Source: a virus. Taken from it: DNA of 21,919 bases. The notes below the pieces were generated by a model. That model worked only from the letters and a program-made list of their open reading frames with translations. It had not been told where the DNA came from and ran no database searches. Of the stretch, positions 1 through 6,806 are shown one piece after another. Location of the stretch: IMG/VR virus record IMGVR_UViG_3300027759_003485, positions 1 to 21,919 of that record, one strand, 5' to 3'. Every line of letters starts with the position of its first letter. Position 1 is the first letter of the stretch. A program made the position numbers and the translations under genes.

Positions 1-550
1 GTAATTTTTTATCATCCATTAACCAATCGTAGTCTAATGGCGCACAGTTATTTAAGAAAACAATCAATCGAAATACATCTCTAGGCATACTAGGATGATC
101 TCTATGAGGCACAAAATAGCCGCCTGTATCACTTTTAACTAAAAAAGTTCTACCCAATGGCATCCATTCGTCTAAGAAATTACTAAGACTATTACAACTA
201 TGATAAACGTTTGTGGGGTGACTGAACTCAAGTTCGCTCAATCTGCGGCCGGCAGCAAAACTAGCCTGTGCTAGGCTGGGATTATCTTTATGTGATTTGC
301 CTTGTAAGTTTGTTACAGTTAAGCTCTTGCGATTGTTTGGTCGATCAGTCCTTGGAAGATAGTCAACCCAGTCATTGTTAAATTGAGAAATCTCATTCAT
401 AAACTGTCCGCAATCAACTTTCCATTTGAGAGGAACTACCTCACCAAGATTAGCTAACACTAATTCGTTAGATAGAGTTTCCATAGAAACTTTAGAAGTA
501 TTGTATTCTGCGGGCCTCCCGCTAATACCATTAGGCACAGTAACATTCAT
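1..550 (-). CDS. 2OG-Fe(II) oxygenase-like protein, partial (C-terminus outside window)
   Basis: Minus-strand frame open from the ATG at 550 to the window edge, giving 183 residues of an incomplete protein. Near residues 144-170 it reads GGYFVPHRDHP followed by RLIVFLNN. This resembles the iron-binding HxD motif (H149, D151) and following strand of double-stranded beta-helix 2-oxoglutarate/Fe(II) oxygenases of the aspartyl/prolyl hydroxylase type. The distal metal His and the 2OG-binding basic residue would lie beyond the window, so catalytic competence cannot be judged. Such oxygenases are common accessory genes in marine T4-like phages; the substrate is unknown. The gene follows the QueC-like gene on the same strand after an 8-base gap and is probably cotranscribed with it. 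No clear Shine-Dalgarno precedes the ATG. The family is inferred from the motif only. Confidence 0.7.
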   Translation of the reverse strand, partial: MNVTVPNGISGRPAEYNTSKVSMETLSNELVLANLGEVVPLKWKVDCGQFMNEISQFNNDWVDYLPRTDRPNNRKSLTVTNLQGKSHKDNPSLAQASFAAGRRLSELEFSHPTNVYHSCNSLSNFLDEWMPLGRTFLVKSDTGGYFVPHRDHPSMPRDVFRLIVFLNNCAPLDYDWLMDDKKL

Positions 551-558
551 ATTAATAG

Positions 559-1137
559 TTATAATAGTCCGTTGTCTTCTTGACCCAGTTTTGAAAAACT
601 CCACGATCTTTCGGTACATTGCCAACAACGATTACAACGACCAATGGACTGTTCTGTACAAGAATGAGTTATATAAATCAAATCTTGTTGATTGTGCTTA
701 AACATCATCTCAATTATATCAGTTTTGTACAGATCAACGAATGGAAATATAATTCTGGGATCATTGGACTTTTTATCTCTCTGTGGGGCTCCGGGCAAAT
801 GATCTAGTTCGGGAGGATTTTGATTAATTCCTATAAACAAACGATTTACTAGATAGTTATTAAAAATGTCAATCACTGCTGTAGTACTTTGTACCCTGTG
901 ATGAGCTCTTGAGTCACCTACATAAATTGTTTCCGGAATACTTAGATTAAATTTTTTGTTAAAGTGTTTGACAATTGGATTGGCATAGCGGCTGGCCCCA
1001 TCCGTTTTGTCTATAGTGAATGGTTGTAGCTGTATTTTTGGTTCTTGCCGTATAAGTAGATACAATAATACAGCACTATCTAGTCCTCCGGAGAGCATAA
1101 TGCCATATTTTTTATCAAGGTCAATTGGTGGAATCAT
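559..1137 (-). CDS. queC: QueC-like PP-loop ATPase (7-cyano-7-deazaguanine synthase family)
   Basis: 192 residues. The N-terminal PP-loop reads SGGLDS (residues 16-21), the ATP-pyrophosphatase signature of QueC/ExsB enzymes. The C-terminus has a four-Cys cluster (C160, C168, C171, C174; SC-x7-CNRCWQC) matching the zinc site of QueC. QueC converts 7-carboxy-7-deazaguanine to preQ0 with ATP and ammonia. In phages the product can feed queuosine or 7-deazaguanine DNA modification. At 192 residues it is somewhat shorter than usual QueC (about 220-230), so a related PP-loop function is possible. A QueD-like gene lies at 9571-10077, supporting a deazaguanine role, but QueE, FolE and a DpdA-type inserting enzyme are not in the window. 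A perfect T4-late box (TATAAATA) lies six bases before the ATG, and no Shine-Dalgarno is seen. Confidence 0.78.
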   Translation of the reverse strand: MIPPIDLDKKYGIMLSGGLDSAVLLYLLIRQEPKIQLQPFTIDKTDGASRYANPIVKHFNKKFNLSIPETIYVGDSRAHHRVQSTTAVIDIFNNYLVNRLFIGINQNPPELDHLPGAPQRDKKSNDPRIIFPFVDLYKTDIIEMMFKHNQQDLIYITHSCTEQSIGRCNRCWQCTERSWSFSKLGQEDNGLL

Positions 1138-1143
1138 CGATGA

Positions 1144-1151
1144 TATTTATA
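1144..1151 (-). promoter_or_regulatory. T4-late-type promoter box for the QueC-like gene
   Basis: The minus strand reads TATAAATA from 1151 to 1144, identical to the T4 late promoter consensus, which occupies about -13 to -6. That puts +1 near 1138, one base before the ATG at 1137, so the message would have almost no leader. A 12-base palindrome, ATCATCGATGAT (1133-1144), covers the end of the box and the start codon. The box match is direct observation; use as a promoter is inferred. Confidence 0.6.
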
Positions 1152-1159
1152 GAAAGGTC

Positions 1160-1187
1160 TTGACTACTAGAATAAAGAGTATATAAT
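1160..1187 (+). promoter_or_regulatory. Sigma70-type promoter for the tRNA-like gene
   Basis: TTGACT (1160-1165), a 16-base spacer and TATAAT (1182-1187). With the usual 7-base offset, +1 falls at 1194, the first base of the tRNA-like acceptor stem, so the primary transcript would need no 5' trimming. It lies back to back with the late box of the QueC-like gene and could also serve the histone-like gene at 1347. Confidence 0.75.
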
Positions 1188-1193
1188 AGTATT

Positions 1194-1303
1194 GTGGTCG
1201 TGAGTGGAATTGGCAGACCTGCCGCTTTTTCCTAGGAGAAGCTGGTGATGGGGCAACGTCCTAGACAACGCCTTTGTAGGTTCGAAACCTACCGACCACA
1301 CCA
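1194..1303 (+). tRNA. Atypical 110-nt class II tRNA-like gene with encoded CCA
   Basis: A 7-bp acceptor stem (GTGGTCG 1194-1200 with CGACCAC 1293-1299), discriminator A and encoded CCA enclose a perfect 5-bp T stem with a TTCGAAA loop (1276-1292). The D region contains GGAATTGGCAGA, typical of tRNA-Leu, although its stem is imperfect. The 75 bases between acceptor and T stem are about 20 more than in a usual tRNA-Leu. The best anticodon arm is a stem CTTTT/AGAAG, extendable to 8 bp with one bulge, and the loop TCCTAGG. This puts CTA at positions 34-36, reading amber codons, but with C instead of the near-universal U33. An alternative pairing, CTAGGA (1232-1237) with TCCTAG (1259-1264), would disrupt that arm. 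The identity is therefore unresolved: an amber-reading tRNA, an interrupted or degenerate tRNA-Leu, or a tRNA-derived regulatory RNA. Confidence 0.7.
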
Positions 1304-1346
1304 GATACTATAATAAGTATTAGAACATAACTTTAAGGAAACAATT

Positions 1347-1538
1347 ATGTCAACAACAGTAGAACAACTCAAAGCAGACTTCGAATCATTCTTAGCTGAG
1401 GACGCAAAGTTCACAGCCGGTAACGGTGCAGCAGGAACCCGTGCTCGTAAGGCACTTCAAGAAGTGGCCAAGGGTGTTAAAGCTCGCCGCAACGAAATCA
1501 CAGAAGAAAAGAACGCTCGTAAAGAAGCCAAGGCTTAA
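1347..1538 (+). CDS. Histone H1-like (Hc1-type) small basic protein
   Basis: 63 residues, rich in Lys, Arg, Ala and Glu, predicted to be largely helical. The pattern FTAGNGAAGTRARKALQEV then KARRNEI resembles the N-terminal domain of bacterial Hc1 histone-like proteins, whose family members bind DNA and compact the nucleoid; small versions are frequent in marine phages. A Shine-Dalgarno AAGGA precedes the ATG with ordinary spacing. It is the first protein gene after the tRNA-like gene and may be read from the same promoter. The next gene starts two bases after its stop. Possible roles are packaging or remodelling of phage or host DNA. The family call rests on pattern similarity. Confidence 0.68.
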   Translation: MSTTVEQLKADFESFLAEDAKFTAGNGAAGTRARKALQEVAKGVKARRNEITEEKNARKEAKA

Positions 1539-1540
1539 TT

Positions 1541-2050
1541 ATGGACGATAAAGATCTAGATATTCCGGGCATTGTTGCCCAGGAAATTAGTAGTTTAGAT
1601 CTAGGTTACGGCGCTGTCCCTCCTGACTATGGTAACATTAGTTACAGTGGCGGCGTCGATACTATCACCATAGATACTAGCACTATGAATAGTATGTATA
1701 GTTCTGGGACAATTACCTTACCATCAACTACTATCACCAATGGTGGGTATACGATTGGGGCTGCTGGCAGTAGTGGACAGTTTTATACCACAGGAACAAA
1801 TGGCTATAATAACTGGAATAATCCACCAACGGTTAATATCACAGGCACTGGCATTGATATGGCTGCTGGCACTGATATTAGTATAGACGGCAAGAGTTTA
1901 AAAACTTTTATGAACAAGATGGAAGAACGCTTGGCCATACTTATACCCGATCCCGCCAAACTAGAAAAGTTTGAAGCACTTAAAAAGGCCTACGAACATT
2001 ACAAACTGATGGAAAAACTCTGTCAGGAACAACCTAAAGAAGAAGATTAA
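1541..2050 (+). CDS. Conserved T4-like phage protein, probably virion-associated
   Basis: 169 residues in two parts. Residues about 30-105 are rich in Gly, Ser, Thr, Asn and Tyr with low complexity, as in beta-rich extracellular or fibrous phage proteins. The C-terminal part (about 115-160) is charged and helical: DGKSLKTFMNKMEERL, then a Pro-Asp-Pro-Ala-Lys-Leu-Glu-Lys stretch and a Tyr-rich helix. C-terminal modules of this kind recur in marine T4-like phage proteins of unknown function. No enzyme motif is visible. It lies between the histone-like gene and thyX, spaced by 2 and 4 bases, so the three are probably one operon. A structural role is inference only. Confidence 0.65.
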   Translation: MDDKDLDIPGIVAQEISSLDLGYGAVPPDYGNISYSGGVDTITIDTSTMNSMYSSGTITLPSTTITNGGYTIGAAGSSGQFYTTGTNGYNNWNNPPTVNITGTGIDMAAGTDISIDGKSLKTFMNKMEERLAILIPDPAKLEKFEALKKAYEHYKLMEKLCQEQPKEED

Positions 2051-2054
2051 ATAT

Positions 2055-2726
2055 ATGGATGTTAAACTGGTATCCTACAGTCAACCCACAGACGAATTTA
2101 GAAATCTGGGCATCGATGATGCGCAGGAACTCATTGCGTATTGCGCCCGTGTGTCCAATCCAAGCAATCAATTTAACTCCGAAACATCAGAGAAGCTTAT
2201 ACGATATTTGGTCAAACACGCACACTGGAGCCCACTTGAAATGGTCTCCGCCTGTGTTGAAATCACTACCACCCGTGACATTGCCCGACAGATCCTTAGA
2301 CACAGAAGCTTCAGCTTCCAGGAATTCAGTCAACGCTATGCTGACCCAACTAAAGATCTCAAGTTTGTTACAAGGGAAGCCCGACTCCAAGACCCCAAGA
2401 ACAGACAAAACTCAGTCGAAGTGGAAGATCAATTACTACAAAATGATTGGTACAGAGCTCAACAACGAGTTATCTATGCCGCCCAACGAGAATACGAATG
2501 GGCTATCGCTAATGGCATAGCTAAGGAACAGGCTCGTGCCGTGCTACCAGAAGGTCTAATTGAAAGCAGACTCTACATGAACGGCACCCTGCGTAGCTGG
2601 ATTCACTTTATCGAACTGCGTAGTGGTAACGGCACACAAAAGGAACATCAGTTAATTGCTCTAGCCTGTGCCAAAGCCATTGCTGCTATATTCCCTATGA
2701 GTGAAAGCCTAGTGCAAAATGGATAA
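2055..2726 (+). CDS. thyX: Flavin-dependent thymidylate synthase ThyX
   Basis: 223 residues, normal for the family. It carries the ThyX signature RHRSFSFQEFSQRY (residues 82-95), the RHRx7S-type motif that binds dUMP and FAD. Upstream, HAHWSPLE (about residues 55-62) matches the conserved His/Ser-Pro-x-Glu region of the family. ThyX makes dTMP from dUMP using methylene-tetrahydrofolate with FAD and NADPH, and acts as a tetramer. Phages carry it to raise dTTP supply or replace host ThyA. Its stop overlaps the next ATG by eight bases, indicating translational coupling. Nothing appears missing. Confidence 0.95.
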   Translation: MDVKLVSYSQPTDEFRNLGIDDAQELIAYCARVSNPSNQFNSETSEKLIRYLVKHAHWSPLEMVSACVEITTTRDIARQILRHRSFSFQEFSQRYADPTKDLKFVTREARLQDPKNRQNSVEVEDQLLQNDWYRAQQRVIYAAQREYEWAIANGIAKEQARAVLPEGLIESRLYMNGTLRSWIHFIELRSGNGTQKEHQLIALACAKAIAAIFPMSESLVQNG

Positions 2727-3099
2727 GCTAAACGAGTTCTGTGAGAACTACGAAGTACAAGTTCTCAACGATCAAAAAAAGAGGGCGAGGTATCATCCTC
2801 CCCGCTTTTTCACAGACCCAGAGAATGCCTCCATTATTAGAGACGATCTAGTTTCCTATGAAACTGAGCGTGTGTTTACTCTAGAAATTCCTGAAAGTAG
2901 ACTACGAGCATTGATTGAGCTTGAACAGCGTTTCTTTAGATGGCAAAAGCACACCAAAGGTGAAGTAGACTTCTTTGATATGTTGATGAGCAAAGAGCGT
3001 GAAGAAGCTGCCTTTAGATTTTCAAACGAAGCTGTACAAAAAGCATACGAACAATATAGTTTGATGCTTAATTTAGCAGGTTATCAAAGGAGATTTTAA
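2719..3099 (+). CDS. Conserved phage protein of unknown function
   Basis: 126 residues, charged and predicted mostly helical, with no Cys clusters or membrane segment. Early Arg-Tyr-His-Pro-Pro and Phe-Thr-Asp-Pro are followed by a helix rich in Leu, Glu and Arg. It overlaps the end of thyX by eight bases, and its stop shares a base with the next start (TAATG at 3097-3101), so it lies in a tightly coupled operon. I do not recognise the family. A link to nucleotide metabolism would rest only on adjacency to thyX. Confidence 0.7.
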   Translation: MDKLNEFCENYEVQVLNDQKKRARYHPPRFFTDPENASIIRDDLVSYETERVFTLEIPESRLRALIELEQRFFRWQKHTKGEVDFFDMLMSKEREEAAFRFSNEAVQKAYEQYSLMLNLAGYQRRF

Positions 3100-3308
3100 T
3101 GGAAACTCAAAAAAGAACAGTAGTAAGAATGTTAACATATCGATTAACTGCTTGGTCATTTACTATCCTATGGACTTATATGTTTACAGGCAATATTGCC
3201 AATGCTACTGGTTTTGCCACTGCATTACATATTCTTTTAAGTATAGACTACTATATTCACGAACGTATTTGGCTAAAAATAAAATGGGGCAAAATCGAAT
3301 CATCTTGA
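3099..3308 (+). CDS. DUF2061-type small inner-membrane protein
   Basis: 69 residues. It starts with a Lys/Arg-rich segment (KRTVVRMLTYR), then a hydrophobic helix at about 14-32, a second at about 35-52 ending in YYIHER, and a basic tail (WLKIKWG). This layout, especially Arg-Met-Leu-Tyr-Arg before the first helix and Tyr-Tyr-x-His-Glu-Arg-x-Trp near the end, matches DUF2061 membrane proteins, which are common in marine phages and bacteria; their function is unknown. AAAGGAG lies at good spacing before the ATG. A sigma70 promoter for the next transcription unit begins in its final codons. Confidence 0.8.
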   Translation: METQKRTVVRMLTYRLTAWSFTILWTYMFTGNIANATGFATALHILLSIDYYIHERIWLKIKWGKIESS

Positions 3309-3333
3309 CAGGTTTCTAGAAAGATAGTATAAT
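3305..3333 (+). promoter_or_regulatory. Consensus sigma70 promoter
   Basis: TTGACA (3305-3310), 17 bases, TATAAT (3328-3333): an exact match to the bacterial sigma70 consensus with optimal spacing. Predicted +1 is near 3340, giving a leader of about 24 bases before the ATG at 3364. The -35 overlaps the stop of the DUF2061 gene. Unmodified host polymerase should recognise it, so the genes from 3364 may be expressed early. Confidence 0.88.
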
Positions 3334-3363
3334 TAAGTTGTTCAACAGAGAAAATATACTACT

Positions 3364-4209
3364 ATGGCACAACATACAAACTACTGGTCATGCACTCCCT
3401 TTGCAGATTGGCTTCGCGGCACCAAAAAACTCAGTGCGGGTACCTCAGAAGAATGGGACGAATGGACCACTGCGGCCCAAATGAAACACAACTTCCGCTA
3501 TTGGCTAGCAGAAGAAGCACTTGGTCACATCCAGGATTTTGTCACCTGGCCTATAAGGAGTTTACACAGTGTTAAGTACTATATTAATAACCGTTGGGTT
3601 ACTCGCACTCATAGCCTTACTGCTCACACCCGAGATATCAAACCAGGAGACTGGTGTGATGTTGGCAACCGTTTCCTTCCTTGCCTTTTCAATGAGTTGG
3701 TGGACTTTGTTGAGATAGAATCAGCTTGGAGCCACATTGCTTGGGGCAGTAAAGAAGACCGTGCCAAATATGATCCCCCGTTCTGGGCCAGCGGATGGTG
3801 GCGGTGGAGAACCTGGCGTTGCCCGCAGGCAGGTATCGATCATCTTGACTGGGCAATGACACTTAAATTTGGCAACGATATGGGCGTGGAAGAAGGCGAT
3901 GAACATTACGGTAAACCAACTGGGCAAGCCATTCGTGCCAAAGAGCTCAAAGAGCTTTATGTATGGTGGACTGTGACCTATCGTGCTCGTCCTGATCCCT
4001 ACGATGCCAGTGGTTGGACTGCGGCCTGTGAAGCCAGCCGTGCGGCCAATGGTGGCAAGCTAAGTTTCAGTACTCCCAAGGATCCTGTACTCAAGAAGGC
4101 GCAAGACAAGGCTCACAAGCTGTTGCAGAAGATTGAAGCAGACTACGAAAAAGAAGATGAAGCCATGATGATTCGTTTGATCAAAGCTCGTGATAGCCTA
4201 TGGACTTGA
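3364..4209 (+). CDS. Conserved Trp-rich phage protein of unknown function
   Basis: 281 residues with unusually many Trp, Tyr and Asp (WWRWRTWRCPQAG near residue 150; TDYWSCTPFADWL-like segment at the N-terminus). The last 60 residues are charged and helical (KKAQDKAHKLLQKIEADYEK). No catalytic motif or membrane segment is clear. It is the first gene after a consensus sigma70 promoter, suggesting early expression. Its stop overlaps the start of the next gene by ten bases. Proteins with this look occur in marine T4-like phages without assigned function. I see no basis for an enzyme call. Confidence 0.75.
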   Translation: MAQHTNYWSCTPFADWLRGTKKLSAGTSEEWDEWTTAAQMKHNFRYWLAEEALGHIQDFVTWPIRSLHSVKYYINNRWVTRTHSLTAHTRDIKPGDWCDVGNRFLPCLFNELVDFVEIESAWSHIAWGSKEDRAKYDPPFWASGWWRWRTWRCPQAGIDHLDWAMTLKFGNDMGVEEGDEHYGKPTGQAIRAKELKELYVWWTVTYRARPDPYDASGWTAACEASRAANGGKLSFSTPKDPVLKKAQDKAHKLLQKIEADYEKEDEAMMIRLIKARDSLWT

Positions 4210-4397
4210 TCTGTCCACAGTGTCAAGGTGCTTGTAAATATAACGAGCATTATGATGCACACTATTGTGAAAATTGTAACCTATGGTTAGAGGAGAAATG
4301 TGGTGATGAAGAATGTGACTATTGCTGGAACCGACCTCCTAAGCCCTCAGACTGTGAGCCCATTCAGGATGTGGGTGCAAAATCTTTGGATAGATAA
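4200..4397 (+). CDS. Small zinc-ribbon-like protein
   Basis: 65 residues with three CxxC pairs (C5/C8, C23/C26, C39/C42) and further Cys at 12 and 34. The first two pairs are spaced as in a zinc ribbon (CPQC then CENC); the third sits in an acidic segment (GDEECDYC). It probably binds one or two zinc ions and may mediate nucleic-acid or protein contacts. The start overlaps the previous stop by ten bases, supporting coupled translation. No specific family is recognised. Confidence 0.68.
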   Translation: MDLICPQCQGACKYNEHYDAHYCENCNLWLEEKCGDEECDYCWNRPPKPSDCEPIQDVGAKSLDR

Positions 4398-4448
4398 CTG
4401 TGAGGAAAGACTTGTTTATAAGCAAGATCCTATTACACAACAACAATA

Positions 4449-4811
4449 TTGGAATACATACAAATGGTGGATAAAGAGAGAATATCAGCACAGGTGCCTG
4501 CAGAAGGCATTCTAAAGCGTAGTGACTGGGGAGATGCAATGACCTATCAGGTGGTCTGCGAGTGTGGGGATAGCAATCACGATCACAATGTCTGGATCGA
4601 AGCTGACGATAACAGCGTTACCGTTACCACCTATACCCAACAAAAATCCAAATGGTGGAGTCAGAATCGTTGGCAAACTATTTGGACATTGTTGACTCGA
4701 GGTTACATAGAATACGAAGGCAGTGTTATTATGACTGAACAACAGGCAGTCAACTATGCCGAAACTCTAAAGAAAGCTGTGGAAGATGTCAAAAATTTCA
4801 AAAAGCCCTAA
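4449..4811 (+). CDS. Conserved phage protein of unknown function
   Basis: 120 residues, with a core rich in Trp and beta-prone residues: CECGDSNHDHNVWIEA at about 37-52, then KSKWWSQNRWQTIWTLLTRGY. The C-terminal 30 residues form a predicted helix (QQAVNYAETLKKAVEDVKNF). The Cys-x-Cys with nearby His residues could bind metal, but this is speculative. Proteins of this pattern are widespread in marine T4-like phages as conserved hypotheticals. The start could equally be the ATG five codons downstream at 4464; neither has an obvious Shine-Dalgarno. It overlaps the next gene by 26 bases in another frame. Confidence 0.72.
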   Translation: MEYIQMVDKERISAQVPAEGILKRSDWGDAMTYQVVCECGDSNHDHNVWIEADDNSVTVTTYTQQKSKWWSQNRWQTIWTLLTRGYIEYEGSVIMTEQQAVNYAETLKKAVEDVKNFKKP

Positions 4812-5352
4812 TCGGCATACCTTTCAAAAAGAAAAATATATAGAACGAATGAAAGAAAAAGGCGAAGCTGTGAACGAAGACTATCTGGCCATGCATGAAT
4901 CCTATGCAGAACAACACAAGGCCAAGTTTGAAGATCCAGCAAGCCGTATAGAAAATATGGAATACGATCTTCTAACCACCGATTGGATTCTGGAAAAGGT
5001 TCGTGAAAGCGATATCTATGCTCAACATCTCTATGCGGCCATGTGTAATAGAGATTTTATCAAACACGATGTCATGCCAATTCTTAAGAATCAACGCTGG
5101 CATTGCAGTTGGAGATACGCCGGAGGTATCATTGCTGACATGCAACAACAAGGCGACTATATCGATTGGTATTGCAGTGGTATCAAACAACTTCCACCAA
5201 CTGAAGAAGAATTTCAAAAGCTATCACTAGAAGAACAAGCTAGAGCAAAGGAACTCGATGCTCGAGTTCCGGAAAGTGTAGTCACTGATGAGATCCGAAA
5301 GGATCTGTTTCGTCTGGGCTGGGTGGTCCAAGACGATGAACTGGACGAATAA
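4786..5352 (+). CDS. Conserved phage protein of unknown function
   Basis: 188 residues. The N-terminal third is basic then acidic and helical. The centre contains NQRWHCSWRYAGGIIADM followed by GDYIDWYCSGI, which is characteristic of a conserved hypothetical family in marine T4-like phages. The C-terminus is acidic (VQDDELDE). No nucleotide-binding or metal motif is evident. It starts 26 bases inside the preceding gene, which suggests coupling or a later true start: the next in-frame ATG is at 4849, after a basic stretch. Function unknown. Confidence 0.75.
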   Translation: MSKISKSPNRHTFQKEKYIERMKEKGEAVNEDYLAMHESYAEQHKAKFEDPASRIENMEYDLLTTDWILEKVRESDIYAQHLYAAMCNRDFIKHDVMPILKNQRWHCSWRYAGGIIADMQQQGDYIDWYCSGIKQLPPTEEEFQKLSLEEQARAKELDARVPESVVTDEIRKDLFRLGWVVQDDELDE

Positions 5353-5375
5353 CCAAAAGGAGATAATAGTCCAAA

Positions 5376-5570
5376 ATGAACTGGGAACTCTATGAAGTCT
5401 GGGCCGAGGATGAAGACGGCCACGAGGAGTTGATTGACACAACTAACAGCCGCAGCCAGGCTTTCAAATTGGCCCAAGATACTCTTGCTGAAGGGTATAT
5501 TGCTAGTATCGTCTATCTGGAAAACGAAGAAGGCGATTTGGAAAAGGTAAAACGATTTGAAAACAGTTGA
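5376..5570 (+). CDS. Small acidic phage protein of unknown function
   Basis: 64 residues, strongly acidic, with an alternating beta-alpha-beta look (WELYEVWAEDEDG, a central helix SQAFKLAQDTL, then SIVYLENEEGD). A good Shine-Dalgarno (AAAGGAG, about 5355-5361) supports the start. Its stop TGA lies inside the -35 of the following sigma70 promoter. The size and pattern resemble small single-domain regulators or inhibitors, but no family is recognised. Confidence 0.7.
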   Translation: MNWELYEVWAEDEDGHEELIDTTNSRSQAFKLAQDTLAEGYIASIVYLENEEGDLEKVKRFENS

Positions 5571-5595
5571 CAATCCCAGAAAATGGTGTTATACT
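5567..5595 (+). promoter_or_regulatory. Sigma70-type promoter
   Basis: TTGACA (5567-5572), 17 bases, TATACT (5590-5595): one mismatch from consensus, optimal spacing. Predicted +1 near 5602 gives a leader of about 24 bases that contains AGGAG just before the ATG at 5626. The -35 overlaps the stop of the previous gene, the same arrangement as at 3305 and 11844. Confidence 0.87.
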
Positions 5596-5625
5596 ATAAG
5601 TATAGATTAACACACAGGAGTGACA

Positions 5626-6795
5626 ATGGCTACTAAAGCAAAACATTTGGCAGATGCTCGTGCAAAAAAAGGTCGTGACCTTAGTCCGAAATGGGAAGGG
5701 CATGAAACTTGGGACACCAATCAATTCTTACGACATTTCCATTCCAGCATGGCGTGGTATCGCTTAGAAAGTTCTAATAAAGAACTTAAACCCAAAGTCA
5801 TCGATTGGATGGGACGTCAAGGCTGTGCCAAAGTAGACATCGATGCTTTTAAGAAAACCAAAGATAATCGTTGTGGAACTACAATGGGTGCAGTTGCTGC
5901 CTGTTTGATCAAAGGTATGCCTGCTATTCGTGCAGATTTTAACGATGGTCGTGATACTGCGGCTTGGTTACGGGCTCGTATCAATGAAGTCATCGAACAA
6001 GGCAAAGACGACAAGGACGACAGCGACGAAGTTGTTGAAGTTAAAAAGGATGTCTACACTCCTAGCATTCAAGAACGTGTTCGTGAAGCCAGTTATAAGA
6101 TGACTGAGGAAATTGAAGCTGCTATTGATGCTTTCCAAACAGATCCAGAAGAGTTTGATCCCAAAGCCTTTAAGGTCCTCAATGTACTGAAAGCCAAAGA
6201 AGCCAAAGCAGCTCATACTCGAATTATTAAAACCTTTTACGAGCGTGATCTTGCAGAGCTTGTTGAGGCTGCGTCTACTAAAGACGAACAGCTTAAAGAA
6301 GGCTACAGTCATTTAACTAAGGCACAGTTGAAGAAGATCACTGCTTTCTATCAAGAAGTTGTCAGTGCCTGCGATATGCTGGGACAAGAAGCCAAAGTTA
6401 ATCGCAAGCCACGTGCTAAAAAGCCTACAGATAAGAGCAAGGTTGTTGGTAAACTCAAGTATATGAAGACCAATGAGCCGCTAAAACTAGTTAGTATTAA
6501 CCCTGAAGATATTATTGGCGCTCAAGAACTATGGATTTATAACAGCAAGACTCGAAAACTGGGCAAGTATGTTGCTGAGGAATTCAAAGAGTTAGGTGTT
6601 AAGGGCACCACTATTATAGGATTTAGTGAAAGTAAGTCTATCCAAAAGACTATTCGCAAACCCGAGGAAAAACTCAAGGAGTTCAAAGCCGCAGGTAAAG
6701 TAGCTTTGCGTAAGTTCTTAGACGATATCAACGCTACAGACGCCCGTATGAACGGTCGTATCAACGAGGAAACAGTACTTCTCAAAGTACAATAA
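5626..6795 (+). CDS. Conserved phage protein of unknown function (large, basic)
   Basis: 389 residues from the ATG at 5626, chosen over the in-frame GTG at 5620 because AGGAG (5616-5620) has proper spacing to it. The N-terminal region (PKWEGHETWDTNQFLRHFH, about 23-41) precedes an acidic linker of Lys/Asp repeats near residues 124-135, a long helical segment, and a Lys/Arg/Pro linker near 262-275. The C-terminal domain contains SINPEDIIGAQELWIYN and GKYVAEEF. Proteins of this layout recur in marine T4-like phages without an assigned role. The linkers suggest two or more globular domains; DNA binding is possible from the basic linker but unproven. The next gene, the first tail fibre, starts 40 bases later behind its own late box. 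Confidence 0.78.
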   Translation: MATKAKHLADARAKKGRDLSPKWEGHETWDTNQFLRHFHSSMAWYRLESSNKELKPKVIDWMGRQGCAKVDIDAFKKTKDNRCGTTMGAVAACLIKGMPAIRADFNDGRDTAAWLRARINEVIEQGKDDKDDSDEVVEVKKDVYTPSIQERVREASYKMTEEIEAAIDAFQTDPEEFDPKAFKVLNVLKAKEAKAAHTRIIKTFYERDLAELVEAASTKDEQLKEGYSHLTKAQLKKITAFYQEVVSACDMLGQEAKVNRKPRAKKPTDKSKVVGKLKYMKTNEPLKLVSINPEDIIGAQELWIYNSKTRKLGKYVAEEFKELGVKGTTIIGFSESKSIQKTIRKPEEKLKEFKAAGKVALRKFLDDINATDARMNGRINEETVLLKVQ

Positions 6796-6806
6796 GATGT
6801 AAAGCC

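Noticed and set aside
426-807. Plus-strand frames over the oxygenase and QueC-like genes.
   Set aside because: They lie antisense to two proteins with clear family motifs and have no ribosome site or recognisable product.
1194-1303. tmRNA or two-piece tmRNA.
   Set aside because: There is no tag reading frame or pseudoknot series, and the D-loop sequence and length are those of a tRNA-Leu-like RNA. An enlarged tRNA explains it better.
1309-1314. TATAAT after the tRNA-like gene as a separate promoter for the histone-like gene.
   Set aside because: No acceptable -35 lies 15-19 bases upstream, because that position falls in the T arm. The bases are part of a small AT-rich inverted repeat, ATACT/AGTAT.
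2059-2520. 153-codon alternative frame inside thyX.
   Set aside because: The thyX frame carries the complete RHR motif and normal length; the other frame shows no family features.
4300-4515. 71-codon plus-strand frame bridging the 51-base gap between the zinc-ribbon gene and the next gene.
   Set aside because: It overlaps both well-supported neighbours extensively, has no Shine-Dalgarno and shows no recognisable motif. The bridging piece is too short to decide, so it is left as a possible but unsupported gene.
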